Assembly (NCBI RefSeq): GCF_008831285.2
Contig: NW_022204586.1
Span: forward strand, 1 to 17,373
Direction of reading: 5' to 3'
From: Nymphaea colorata
Lineage: Eukaryota; Streptophyta; Magnoliopsida; Nymphaeales; Nymphaeaceae
Length of the DNA stretch: 17,373 nt
Shown: in pieces, positions 1-9,699 of the stretch
Numbering within the stretch: the first letter of the stretch is position 1
Layout of the letters: the number at the start of each line of letters is the position of its first letter
Notes under the pieces: model-generated
Told to the model about the DNA's origin: nothing
Database searches by the model: none
Seen by the model: the letters and a program-made list of their open reading frames with translations, nothing else
Program-made: the position numbers and the translations under genes

Positions 1-1175
1 GATCTACGCATTAGTTTGATCTCTTGTAGTCAATCCAATGAGTTGAACTTGTAGTTACATCATAGTAAGGATCTAATGAATTAAATCACAAGTTTGTATC
101 AATACGAGTGGGATTTAAGCGATTCATCTGAGCACGCATATTTCATTGAATGTGATTACATGTTGCTACATCCACGTGAAAGATTTAGTGGATTTAAATC
201 ACAAGTTTGCATGAAATGAACAAAATTCAAGTGGTTCATTTGCTCTTTTATAGTTAATCTAATGTGTTCACTTGTTATTACATGTATAAGTAACGATTTA
301 AATGATTGAAATCACCAATTCATATGGACACAAATCTGATGTATAGATTAGTTTGATGCTGTAGTTAGTCCAATAAGTAGAACTTTTTGTTTTATTGAAT
401 TAAGTAAAAGGGTCAAACAAAAGCATAGATCCCACTTGTATCCATATGAACTTGTGATTCAATCATTTAAATCGTTCATTACACATGTAATAACAAGTGA
501 AACACATTAGATTAAATATAGGGAGCAAATTAACGACTTGAATCTTATTCATTTCATACAAACTTGTGATTTCGATCAACTAAATCATTCAAAATGGATG
601 TACTAACAAGTTAAAACATTCAATTAATATGTGTGATCAAATGAATCGCTTAAATCCCACTCGTGTTTATACGAACAACTGATTTCAATCGCTTATATCG
701 CGTACTATAAATGTAACGACAAGTTGAATTACTAGGGATGAAACTAACGCATAGATTCCATTTTTAACTGTATGAACTGGTGATTTAAATCGTTCTTTAT
801 AGAAGTAATAAACAGTGAAACACATTAGGTTAACTATAAGGGATCAATTGAATGACTTGAATCACAAACTAATGTGTGAATGTGCTTAAAGATGCATGTT
901 GAATGATTTAGTGGAACGAAATTACAGGCTTGTATGAACATAAATGACATTTAAGTTATTTACTTGCTGTATTTCAGTTAATATAACGTGTTTCGCTTGT
1001 TATTACATCTATAACGAATGATTTCAATGGTTCAAACTAAAAGTTTGTACGAAAAAATGAGATTCACGTCATTCGTTTGATCGCTTATCATTAGCCTAAT
1101 GCGTTTCACTTGTTATTACATGTACAATTATTGATTTTGCTGATTGAAATCACAAGTTCAAATGGATGCAAGTGG
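1..1175 (+). repeat. Satellite monomer copy 1 (subfamily A)
   Basis: First copy, cut on its left: the start of its left palindrome arm lies before the window. The dyad axis is near 386 and the right arm ends near 865. It is about 11 bp shorter than copies 3-5, through scattered single-base losses mostly in short runs in its first 600 bp (for example gtgttcac where other copies have gtgtttcac, and tgaaatg where others have tgaaaatg). It carries A-type markers: tcaatccaat, gtgattcaatc, cgtgtttata and tatatcgcgtac. Confidence 0.95.
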
Positions 1176-2357
1176 GATCTACGCATTAGTTTGATCTCTT
1201 GTAGTCAATCCAATGAGTTGAACTTGTAGTTACATCAATAGTAAGGATCTAATGAATTGAAATCACAAGTTTGTATCAATACGAGTGGGATTTAAGCGAT
1301 TCATCTGAGCACGCATATTTCATTGAATGTGATTAACATGTTGCTACATCCACGTTGAAAGATTTAGTGGATTTAAATCACAAGTTTGCATGAAAATGAA
1401 CAAAATTCAAGTGGTTCATTTGCTCTTTTATAGTTAATCTAATGTGTTTCACTTGTTATTACATGTATAAGTAACGATTTAAATGATTGAAATCACCAAT
1501 TCATATGGACACAAATCTGATGTATAGATTAGTTTGATGCTTGTAGTTAGTCCAATAAGTAGAACTTTTTGTTTTATTGAATTAAGTAAAAGGGGTCAAA
1601 CAAAAGCATAGATCCCACTTGTATCCATATGAACTTGTGATTCAATCATTTAAATCGTTCATTACACATGTAATAACAAGTGAAACACATTAGATTAAAT
1701 ATAGGGAGCAAATTAACGACTTGAATCTTATTCATTATCATACAAACTTGTGATTTCGATCAACTAAATCATTCAAAATGGATGTACTAACAAGTTAAAA
1801 ACATTCAATTAATATGTGTGATCAAATGAATCGCTTAAATCCCACTCGTGTTTATACGAACAACTGATTTCAATCGCTTATATCGCGTACTATAAATGTA
1901 ACGACAAGTTGAATTACTAGGATGAAACTAAGCATAGATTCATTTTTAACTGTATGAACTGGTGATTTAAATCGTTCTTTATAGAAGTAATAAACAGTGA
2001 AACACATTAGGTTAACTATAAGGGATCAATTGAATGACTTGAATCACAAACTAATGTGTGAATGTGCTTAAAGATGCATGTTGAATGATTTAGTGGAACG
2101 AAATTACAGGCTTGTATGAACATAAATGACATTTAAGTTATTTACTTGCTGTATTTCAGTTAATATAACGTGTTTCGCTTGTTATTACATCTATAACGAA
2201 TGATTTCAATGGTTCAAACTAAAAGTTTGTACGAAAAAATGAGATTCACGTCATTCGTTTGATCGCTTATCATTAGCCTAATGCGTTTCACTTGTTATTA
2301 CATGTACAATTATTGATTTTGCTGATTGAAATCACAAGTTCAAATGGATGCAAGTGG
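1176..2357 (+). repeat. Satellite monomer copy 2 (subfamily A)
   Basis: Full copy whose dyad runs from about 1059 (in the tail of copy 1) to 2047, with its axis at 1568. It has A-type markers throughout. It differs from copies 3 and 4 in having gtgattcaatc instead of gtgatttcaatc and cattatcatac instead of catttcatac. Three single-base losses cluster near 1919-1942 (one G of a GGG, one C of acgca, one C of ttcca), a pattern of base dropouts like that in copy 1. Confidence 0.96.
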
Positions 2358-3544
2358 GATCTACGCATTAGTTTGATCTCTTGTAGTCAATCCAATGAGT
2401 TGAACTTGTAGTTACATCAATAGTAAGGATCTAATGAATTGAAATCACAAGTTTGTATCAATACGAGTGGGATTTAAGCGATTCATCTGAGCACGCATAT
2501 TTCATTGAATGTGATTAACATGTTGCTACATCCACGTTGAAAGATTTAGTGGATTTAAATCACAAGTTTGCATGAAAATGAACAAAATTCAAGTGGTTCA
2601 TTTGCTCTTTTATAGTTAATCTAATGTGTTTCACTTGTTATTACATGTATAAGTAACGATTTAAATGATTGAAATCACCAATTCATATGGACACAAATCT
2701 GATGTATAGATTAGTTTGATGCTTGTAGTTAGTCCAATAAGTAGAACTTTTTGTTTTATTGAATTAAGTAAAAGGGGTCAAACAAAAGCATAGATCCCAC
2801 TTGTATCCATATGAACTTGTGATTTCAATCATTTAAATCGTTCATTACACATGTAATAACAAGTGAAACACATTAGATTAAATATAGGGGAGCAAATTAA
2901 CGACTTGAATCTTATTCATTTCATACAAACTTGTGATTTCGATCAACTAAATCATTCAAAATGGATGTACTAACAAGTTAAAAACATTCAATTAAATATG
3001 TGTGATCAAATGAATCGCTTAAATCCCACTCGTGTTTATACGAACAACTGATTTCAATCGCTTATATCGCGTACTATAAATGTAACGACAAGTTGAATTA
3101 CTAGGGATGAAACTAACGCATAGATTCCATTTTTAACTGTATGAACTGGTGATTTAAATCGTTCTTTATAGAAGTAATAAACAGTGAAACACATTAGGTT
3201 AACTATAAGGGATCAATTGAATGACTTGAATCACAAACTAATGTGTGAATGTGCTTAAAGATGCATGTTGAATGATTTAGTGGAACGAAATTACAGGCTT
3301 GTATGAACATAAATGACATTTAAGTTATTTACTTGCTGTATTTCAGTTAATATAACGTGTTTCGCTTGTTATTACATCTATAACGAATGATTTCAATGGT
3401 TCAAACTAAAAGTTTGTACGAAAAAATGAGATTCACGTCATTCGTTTGATCGCTTATCATTAGCCTAATGCGTTTCACTTGTTATTACATGTACAATTAT
3501 TGATTTTGCTGATTGAAATCACAAGTTCAAATGGATGCAAGTGG
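2358..3544 (+). repeat. Satellite monomer copy 3 (subfamily A)
   Basis: Full copy, dyad 2241-3234, axis 2750. As far as I can read it differs from copy 4 by one inserted A (ttaaatatgtg near 2994 against ttaatatgtg), so the two are essentially identical over about 1,186 bp. Such identity between neighbours points to very recent duplication or conversion. Confidence 0.97.
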
Positions 3545-3936
3545 GATCTACGCATTAGTTTGATCTCTTGTAGTCAATCCAATGAGTTGAACTTGTAGTT
3601 ACATCAATAGTAAGGATCTAATGAATTGAAATCACAAGTTTGTATCAATACGAGTGGGATTTAAGCGATTCATCTGAGCACGCATATTTCATTGAATGTG
3701 ATTAACATGTTGCTACATCCACGTTGAAAGATTTAGTGGATTTAAATCACAAGTTTGCATGAAAATGAACAAAATTCAAGTGGTTCATTTGCTCTTTTAT
3801 AGTTAATCTAATGTGTTTCACTTGTTATTACATGTATAAGTAACGATTTAAATGATTGAAATCACCAATTCATATGGACACAAATCTGATGTATAGATTA
3901 GTTTGATGCTTGTAGTTAGTCCAATAAGTAGAACTT
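3515..3936 (+). repeat. Forward subunit block F1-F4 (~114 bp each), copy 4
   Basis: Four diverged subunits in direct orientation start at 3515 (gaaatcacaagttc), 3628 (gaaatcacaagttt), 3743 (taaatcacaagttt) and 3858 (gaaatcaccaattc), spaced 113, 115 and 115 bp. F4 is cut by the dyad axis. Each holds a version of the same core: F1 at 3591, F2 at 3705, F3 at 3820-3836 (acttgttattacatgta), and a degenerate one in F4 around 3930. Regular spacing plus a shared core shows that the monomer grew from a short ancestral repeat. Confidence 0.88.
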
Positions 3937-3937
3937 T

Positions 3938-4420
3938 TTGTTTTATTGAATTAAGTAAAAGGGGTCAAACAAAAGCATAGATCCCACTTGTATCCATATG
4001 AACTTGTGATTTCAATCATTTAAATCGTTCATTACACATGTAATAACAAGTGAAACACATTAGATTAAATATAGGGGAGCAAATTAACGACTTGAATCTT
4101 ATTCATTTCATACAAACTTGTGATTTCGATCAACTAAATCATTCAAAATGGATGTACTAACAAGTTAAAAACATTCAATTAATATGTGTGATCAAATGAA
4201 TCGCTTAAATCCCACTCGTGTTTATACGAACAACTGATTTCAATCGCTTATATCGCGTACTATAAATGTAACGACAAGTTGAATTACTAGGGATGAAACT
4301 AACGCATAGATTCCATTTTTAACTGTATGAACTGGTGATTTAAATCGTTCTTTATAGAAGTAATAAACAGTGAAACACATTAGGTTAACTATAAGGGATC
4401 AATTGAATGACTTGAATCAC
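3938..4420 (-). repeat. Reverse subunit block (complements of F4, F3, F2, F1 and part of F6), copy 4
   Basis: The same subunits run on the minus strand. Their ends, read as complements of gaaatcac, lie at 4013, 4127, 4241 and 4342, spaced 114, 114 and 101 bp. The last reverse element, 4343-4420, is partial and corresponds to F6. Reverse cores are at 4035-4051, 4151-4166, 4264-4280 and 4356-4372. The 101-bp spacing marks a deletion in the reverse copy of F1, which shifts the outer part of the palindrome out of exact symmetry by about 13 bp. Confidence 0.88.
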
Positions 4421-4700
4421 AAACTAATGTGTGAATGTGCTTAAAGATGCATGTTGAATGATTTAGTGGAACGAAATTACAGGCTTGTATGAACATAAAT
4501 GACATTTAAGTTATTTACTTGCTGTATTTCAGTTAATATAACGTGTTTCGCTTGTTATTACATCTATAACGAATGATTTCAATGGTTCAAACTAAAAGTT
4601 TGTACGAAAAAATGAGATTCACGTCATTCGTTTGATCGCTTATCATTAGCCTAATGCGTTTCACTTGTTATTACATGTACAATTATTGATTTTGCTGATT
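4421..4700 (+). repeat. Forward subunits F5 and F6 with unpaired spacer, copy 4
   Basis: After the palindrome the orientation returns to forward. F5 starts at 4473 (gaaattacaggcttg) and F6 at 4588, 115 bp apart, and F6 leads into the next F1 at 4701 after 113 bp. Cores are at 4551-4566 and 4663-4679. Roughly 4421-4613 has no inverted partner and is the only asymmetric part of the monomer. The extra blocks of the extended copies lie mainly in this stretch. Confidence 0.85.
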
Positions 4701-4730
4701 GAAATCACAAGTTCAAATGGATGCAAGTGG

Positions 4731-5917
4731 GATCTACGCATTAGTTTGATCTCTTGTAGTCAATCCAATGAGTTGAACTTGTAGTTACATCAATAGTAAG
4801 GATCTAATGAATTGAAATCACAAGTTTGTATCAATACGAGTGGGATTTAAGCGATTCATCTGAGCACGCATATTTCATTGAATGTGATTAACATGTTGCT
4901 ACATCCACGTTGAAAGATTTAGTGGATTTAAATCACAAGTTTGCATGAAAATGAACAAAATTCAAGTGGTTCATTTGCTCTTTTATAGTTAATCTAATGT
5001 GTTTCACTTGTTATTACATGTATAAGTAACGATTTAAATGATTGAAATCACCAATTCATATGGACACAAATCTGATGTATAGATTAGTTTGATGCTTGTA
5101 GTTAGTCCAATAAGTAGAACTTTTTGTTTTATTGAATTAAGTAAAAGGGGTCAAACAAAAGCATAGATCCCACTTGTATCCATATGAACTTGTGATTCAA
5201 TCATTTAAATCGTTCATTACACATGTAATAACAAGTGAAACACATTAGATTAAATATAGGGGAGCAAATTAACGACTTGAATCTTATTCATTATCATACA
5301 AACTTGTGATTTCGATCAACTAAATCATTCAAAATGGATGTACTAACAAGTTAAAAACATTCAATTAGATATGTGTGATCAAATGAATCGCTTAAATCCC
5401 ACTCGTGTTTATACGAACAACTGATTTCAATCGCTTATATCGCGTACTATAAATGTAACGACAAGTTGAATTACTAGGGATGAAACTAACGCATAGATTC
5501 CATTTTTAACTGTATGAACTGGTGATTTAAATCGTTCTTTATAGAAGTAATAAACAGTGAAACACATTAGGTTAACTATAAGGGATCAATTGAATGACTT
5601 GAATCACAAACTAATGTGTGAATGTGCTTAAAGATGCATGTTGAATGATTTAGTGGAACGAAATTACAGGCTTGTATGAACATAAATGACATTTAAGTTA
5701 TTTACTTGCTGTATTTCAGTTAATATAACGTGTTTCGCTTGTTATTACATCTATAACGAATGATTTCAATGGTTCAAACTAAAAGTTTGTACGAAAAAAT
5801 GAGATTCACGTCATTCGTTTGATCGCTTATCATTAGCCTAATGCGTTTCACTTGTTATTACATGTACAATTATTGATTTTGCTGATTGAAATCACAAGTT
5901 CAAATGGATGCAAGCGG
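4731..5917 (+). repeat. Satellite monomer copy 5 (subfamily A)
   Basis: Full copy, dyad 4614-5607, axis 5123. It is the first copy with caattagatatg in place of caattaatatg, a variant kept by all copies to its right, so it marks the boundary between the most uniform left part of the array and the more variable right part. It shares gtgattcaatc and cattatcatac with copy 2. Confidence 0.97.
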
Positions 5918-7080
5918 GATCTACGCATTAGTTTGATCTCTTGTAGTCAATCCAATGAGTTGAACTTGTAGTTACATCAATAGTAAGGATCTAATGAATT
6001 GAAATCACAAGTTTGTATCAATACGAGTGGGATTTAAGCGATTCATCTGACGCATATTTCATTGAATGTGATTAACATGTTGCTACATCCACGTTGAAAG
6101 ATTTAGTGATTAATCAAAGTTGCATAAATGACAATTCAGTGTTCATTGCTTATAGTTAATCTAATGTGTTTCACTTGTTATTACATGTATAAGTAACGAT
6201 TTAAATGATTGAAATCACCAATTCATATGGACACAAATCTGATGTATAGATTAGTTTGATGCTTGTAGTTAGTCCAATAAGTAGAACTTTTTGTTTTATT
6301 GAATTAAGTAAAAGGGGTCAAACAAAAGCATAGATCCCACTTGTATCCATATGAACTTGTGACTTCAATCATTTAAATCGTTCATTACACATGTAATAAC
6401 AAGTGAAACACATTAGATTAAATATAGGGGAGCAAATTAACGACTTGAATCTTATTCATTATCATACAAACTTGTGATTTCGATCAACTAAATCATTCAA
6501 AATGGATGTACTAACAAGTTAAAAACTTTCAATTAGATATGTGTGATCAAATGAATCGCTTAAATCCCACTCGTGTTTATACGAACAACTGATTTCAATC
6601 GCTTATATCGCGTACTATAAATGTAACGACAAGTTGAATTACTAGGGATGAAACTAATGCATAGATTCATTTTTAACTGTATGAACTGGTGATTTAAATC
6701 GTTCTTTATAAAGTAATAAACAGTGAAACACATTAGTTAACTATAAGGGATCAATTGAATGACTTGAATCACAAACTAATGTGTGAATGTGCTTAAAGAT
6801 GCATGTTGAATGATTTAGTGGAACGAAATTACAGGCTTGTATGAACATAAATGACATTTAAGTTATTTACTTGTGTATTTCAGTTAATATAACGTGTTTC
6901 GCTTGTTATTAATCTATAACGAATGATTTCAATGGTTCAAACTAAAAGTTTGTACGAAAAAATGAGATTCACGTCATTCGTTTGATCGCTTATCATTAGC
7001 CTAATGCGTTTCACTTGTTATTACATGTACAATTATTGATTTTGCTGATTGAAATCACAAGTTCAAATGGATGCAAGCGG
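5918..7080 (+). repeat. Satellite monomer copy 6 (subfamily A, shortened)
   Basis: Copy of 1,163 bp, dyad 5801-6772, axis 6290. It begins after gcaagcggg (copies 2-5 have gcaagtggg) and is the first copy with gtgacttcaatc. Its shortness comes from many one-base losses: 17 bases are missing within 6103-6157, three more in catctgacgcat near 6050, and single ones near 6710, 6735, 6874 and 6911. Confidence 0.95.
6103..6157. other. Cluster of 17 missing single bases, probable consensus error
   Basis: The stretch from ttagtg to tagtt measures 72 bp in copy 5 but 55 bp here. The losses are mostly one base from a run or one base out of a motif (GG to G, TTT to TT, AAA to AA, several isolated bases), spread evenly instead of forming one deletion. 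Nothing similar occurs at this place in other copies. This pattern fits low-coverage long-read consensus better than mutation. Confidence 0.7.
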
Positions 7081-8519
7081 GATCTACGCATTAGTTTGAT
7101 CTCTTGTAGTCAACCAATGAGTTGAACTTGTAGTTACATCAATAGTAAGGATCTAATGAATTGAAATCACAAGTTTGTATCAATACGAGTGGGATTTAAG
7201 CGATTCATCTGAGCACGCATATTTCATTGAATGTGATTAACATGTTGCTACATCCACGTTGAAAGATTTAGTGGATTTAAATCACAAGTTTGCATGAAAA
7301 TGAACAAAATTCAAGTGGTTCATTTGCTCTTTTATAGTTAATCTAATGTGTTTCACTTGTTATTACATGTATAAGTAACGATTTAAATGATTGAAATCAC
7401 CAATTCATATGGACACAAATCTGATGTTAGATTAGTTTGATGCTTGTAGTTAGTCCAATAAGTAGAACTTTTTGTTTTATTGAATTAAGTAAAAGGGTCA
7501 AACAAAAGCATAGATCCCACTTGTATCCATATGAACTTATGACTTCAATCATTTAAATCGTTCATTACACATGTAATAACAAGTGAAACACATTAGATTA
7601 AATATAGGGGAGCAAATTAACGACTTGAATCTTATTCATTATCATACAAACTTGTGATTTCGATCAACTAAATCATTCAAAATGGATGTACTAACAGTTA
7701 AAAACTTTCAATTAGATATGTGTGATCAAATGAATCGCTTAAATCCCACTCGTGTTTATACGAACAACTGATTTCAATCGCTTATACGCGTACTATAAAT
7801 GTAACGACAAGTTGAATTACTAGGGATGAAACTAATGCATAGATTCCATTTTTAACTGTATGAACTGGTGATTTAAATCGTTCTTTGTAGAAGTAATAAA
7901 CAGTGAAACACATTAGGTTAACTATAAGGGATCAATTGAATGACTTGAATCACAAACTAATGTGTGAATGTGCTTAAAGATGCATGTTGAATGATTTAGT
8001 GGAACGAAATTACAGGCTTGTATGAACATAATGACATTTAAGTTATTTACTTGCTGTATTTCAGTTAATATAACGTGTTTCGCTTGTTATTACATCTATA
8101 ACGAATGATTTCAATGGTTCAAACTAAAAGTTTTACAAAAAATGAGATTCAGTCATTCGTTTGATCGCTTATCATTAGCCTAATGCGTTTCACTTGTTAT
8201 TACATGTACAATTATTGATTTTGCTGATTGAAATCACATGCATGTTGAATGATTTAGTGGAACGAAATTACAGGCTTGTATGAACATAAATGACATTTAA
8301 GTTATTTACTTGCTGTATTTCAGTTAATATAACGTGTTTCGCTTGTTATTAAATCTATAACGAATGATTTCAATGGTTCAAACTAAAAGTTTGTACGAAA
8401 AAATGAGATTCACGTCATTCGTTTGATCCTTATCATTAGCCTAATGCGTTTAACTTGTTATTACATGTACAATTATTGATTTTGCTGATTGAAATCACAA
8501 GTTCAAATGGATGCAAGGG
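7081..8519 (+). repeat. Satellite monomer copy 7, extended (A/B mosaic)
   Basis: Extended copy of 1,439 bp, dyad 6964-7953, axis 7471. It mixes markers: the B-type ttatgacttc and acgcgt (7786-7791) occur beside the A-type cgtgtttata and aaatgattgaaatc. The A-type segment 7981-8238 is followed directly by a B-type version of the same segment at 8239-8499. Base dropouts are seen near 8132-8152 (ttttacaaaaaatgag, attcagtc). Confidence 0.95.
8239..8499 (+). repeat. Partial duplication of ~262 bp (B-type segment) in copy 7
   Basis: At 8238/8239 the sequence passes from gattgaaatcaca straight to tgcatgttgaatg, jumping back about 262 bp in the monomer. The segment before (7981-8238) reads ttattacatc and gcgtttcac; the duplicate reads ttattaaatc and gcgtttaac, as in copy 8. 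It is therefore not a simple duplication of its left neighbour but a join to another monomer subtype. Confidence 0.93.
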
Positions 8520-9699
8520 GATCTACGCATTAGTTTGATCTCTTGTAGTCAAACCAATAGTTGAACTTGTAGTTACATCAATAGTAAGGATCTATGAATT
8601 GAAATCACAAGTTTGTATCAATACGAGTGGATTTAAGCGATTCATCTGAGCACGCATATTTCATTGAATGTGATTAACATGTTGCTACATCCACGTTGAA
8701 AGATTTAGTGGATTTAAATCACAAGTTTGCATGAAAATGAACAAAATTCAAGTGGTTCATTTGCTCTTTTATAGTTATCTAATGTGTTTCACTTGTTATT
8801 ACATGTATAATTAACGATTTAAATGCTTGAAATCACCAATTCATATGGACACAAATCTGATGTATAGATTAGTTTGATGCTTGTAGTTAGTCCAATAAGT
8901 AGAACTTTTTGTTTTATTGAATTAAGTAAAAGAGGTCAAACAAAAGCATAGATCCCACTTGTATCCATATGAACTTATGACTTCAATCATTTAAATCGTT
9001 CATTACACATGTAATAACAAGTGAAACACATTAGATTAAATATAGGGGAGCAAATAACGACTTGAATCTTATTCATTATCATACAAACTTGTGATTTCGA
9101 TCAACTAAATCATTCAAAATGGATGTACTAACAAGTTAAAAACTTTCAATTAGATATGTGTGATCAAATGAATCGCTTAAATCCCACTCGTATTTATACG
9201 AACAACTGATTTCAATCGCTTATAACGCGTACTATAAATGTAACGACAAGTTGAATTACTAGGGATGAAACTAATGCATAGATTTCATTTTTAACTGTAT
9301 GAACTGGTGATTTAAATCGTTCTTTGTAAAAGTAATAAACAGTGAAACACATTAGGTTAACTATAAGGGATCAATTGAATGACTTGAATCACAAACTAAT
9401 GTGTGAATGTGCTTAAAGATGCATGTGAATGATTTAGTGGAACGAAATTACAGGCTTGTATGAACATAAATGACATTTAAGTTATTTACTTGTTGTATTT
9501 CAGTTAATATAACGTGTTTCGCTTGTTATTAAATCTATAACGAATGATTTCAATGGTTCAAACTAAAAGTTTGTACGAAAAAATGAGATTCACGTCATTC
9601 GTTTGATCGCTTATCATTAGCCTAATGCGTTTAACTTGTTATTACATGTACAATTATTGATTTTGTTTATTAAATCACAAGTTCAAATGGATGCAAGGG
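8520..9699 (+). repeat. Satellite monomer copy 8 (subfamily B)
   Basis: Full copy, dyad 8405-9392, axis 8908. It is the clearest B-type copy: caagggg before the start, tcaaaccaat, aaatgcttgaaatc, aagaggtc, ttatgacttc, cgtatttata, ataacgcgtac (MluI site at 9225-9230), ttattaaatc and gcgtttaac. It shares the rare variants ataattaacg and tttgtaaaagtaat only with copy 14, so these two are the closest B-type relatives. Confidence 0.95.

Larger units (their letters stand above)
3428..4420. repeat. ~990-bp imperfect palindrome inside each monomer (copy 4 shown)
   Basis: The left arm 3428-3936 and the right arm 3938-4420 are inverted repeats around 3937. Matching anchors have nearly constant coordinate sums: 3858+4013, 3743+4127 and 3628+4241 give 7869-7871, and the outer pairs 3515+4342 and 3428+4420 drop to 7857 and 7848 because of small deletions in the right arm. 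Arm similarity is about 89 % between 3743-3857 and 4014-4127 (about 13 differences over roughly 120 aligned positions, by hand) and roughly 80 % in the next pair outward. Equivalent dyads are present in every copy. Such DNA could extrude as a cruciform, and its transcript could fold into a long double-stranded hairpin; both are inferences. Confidence 0.9.
3545..4730 (+). repeat. Satellite monomer copy 4 (subfamily A, reference copy)
   Basis: Used here as the reference monomer of 1,186 bp because it shows none of the base losses seen in copies 1, 2 and 6. It contains ten subunit-sized elements of about 114 bp, six forward and four complete or nearly complete in reverse, plus a partial reverse element. 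The dyad axis is at 3937 on the T5 run of gaactttttg. The 262-bp segment that is duplicated in copies 7, 10, 12 and 13 corresponds here to 4448-4709, where it is single. Confidence 0.97.

Noticed and set aside
3908-3965. Rho-independent terminator at the dyad axis (stem with a T run)
   Set aside because: The T5 is in the loop of the dyad, not after a G+C-rich stem, and the context is a eukaryotic satellite. The symmetry belongs to the ~990-bp palindrome.
4255-4270. TATA-type promoter in gtactataaatg
   Set aside because: The word recurs in nearly every copy in an A+T-rich satellite and has no gene downstream. Such a match is expected by composition.
5906-5926. CENP-B box created by the gtggg to gcggg change before some copies
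   Set aside because: The CGGG is present and an A lies three bases before it, but the required TTCG eleven bases upstream is atgg. The essential core is not matched.
8239-8499. Insertion of a mobile element in the extended copies
   Set aside because: The extra block is homologous to the monomer itself over its full length, and there are no terminal repeats or target-site duplication at 8238/8239. It is a recombination product.
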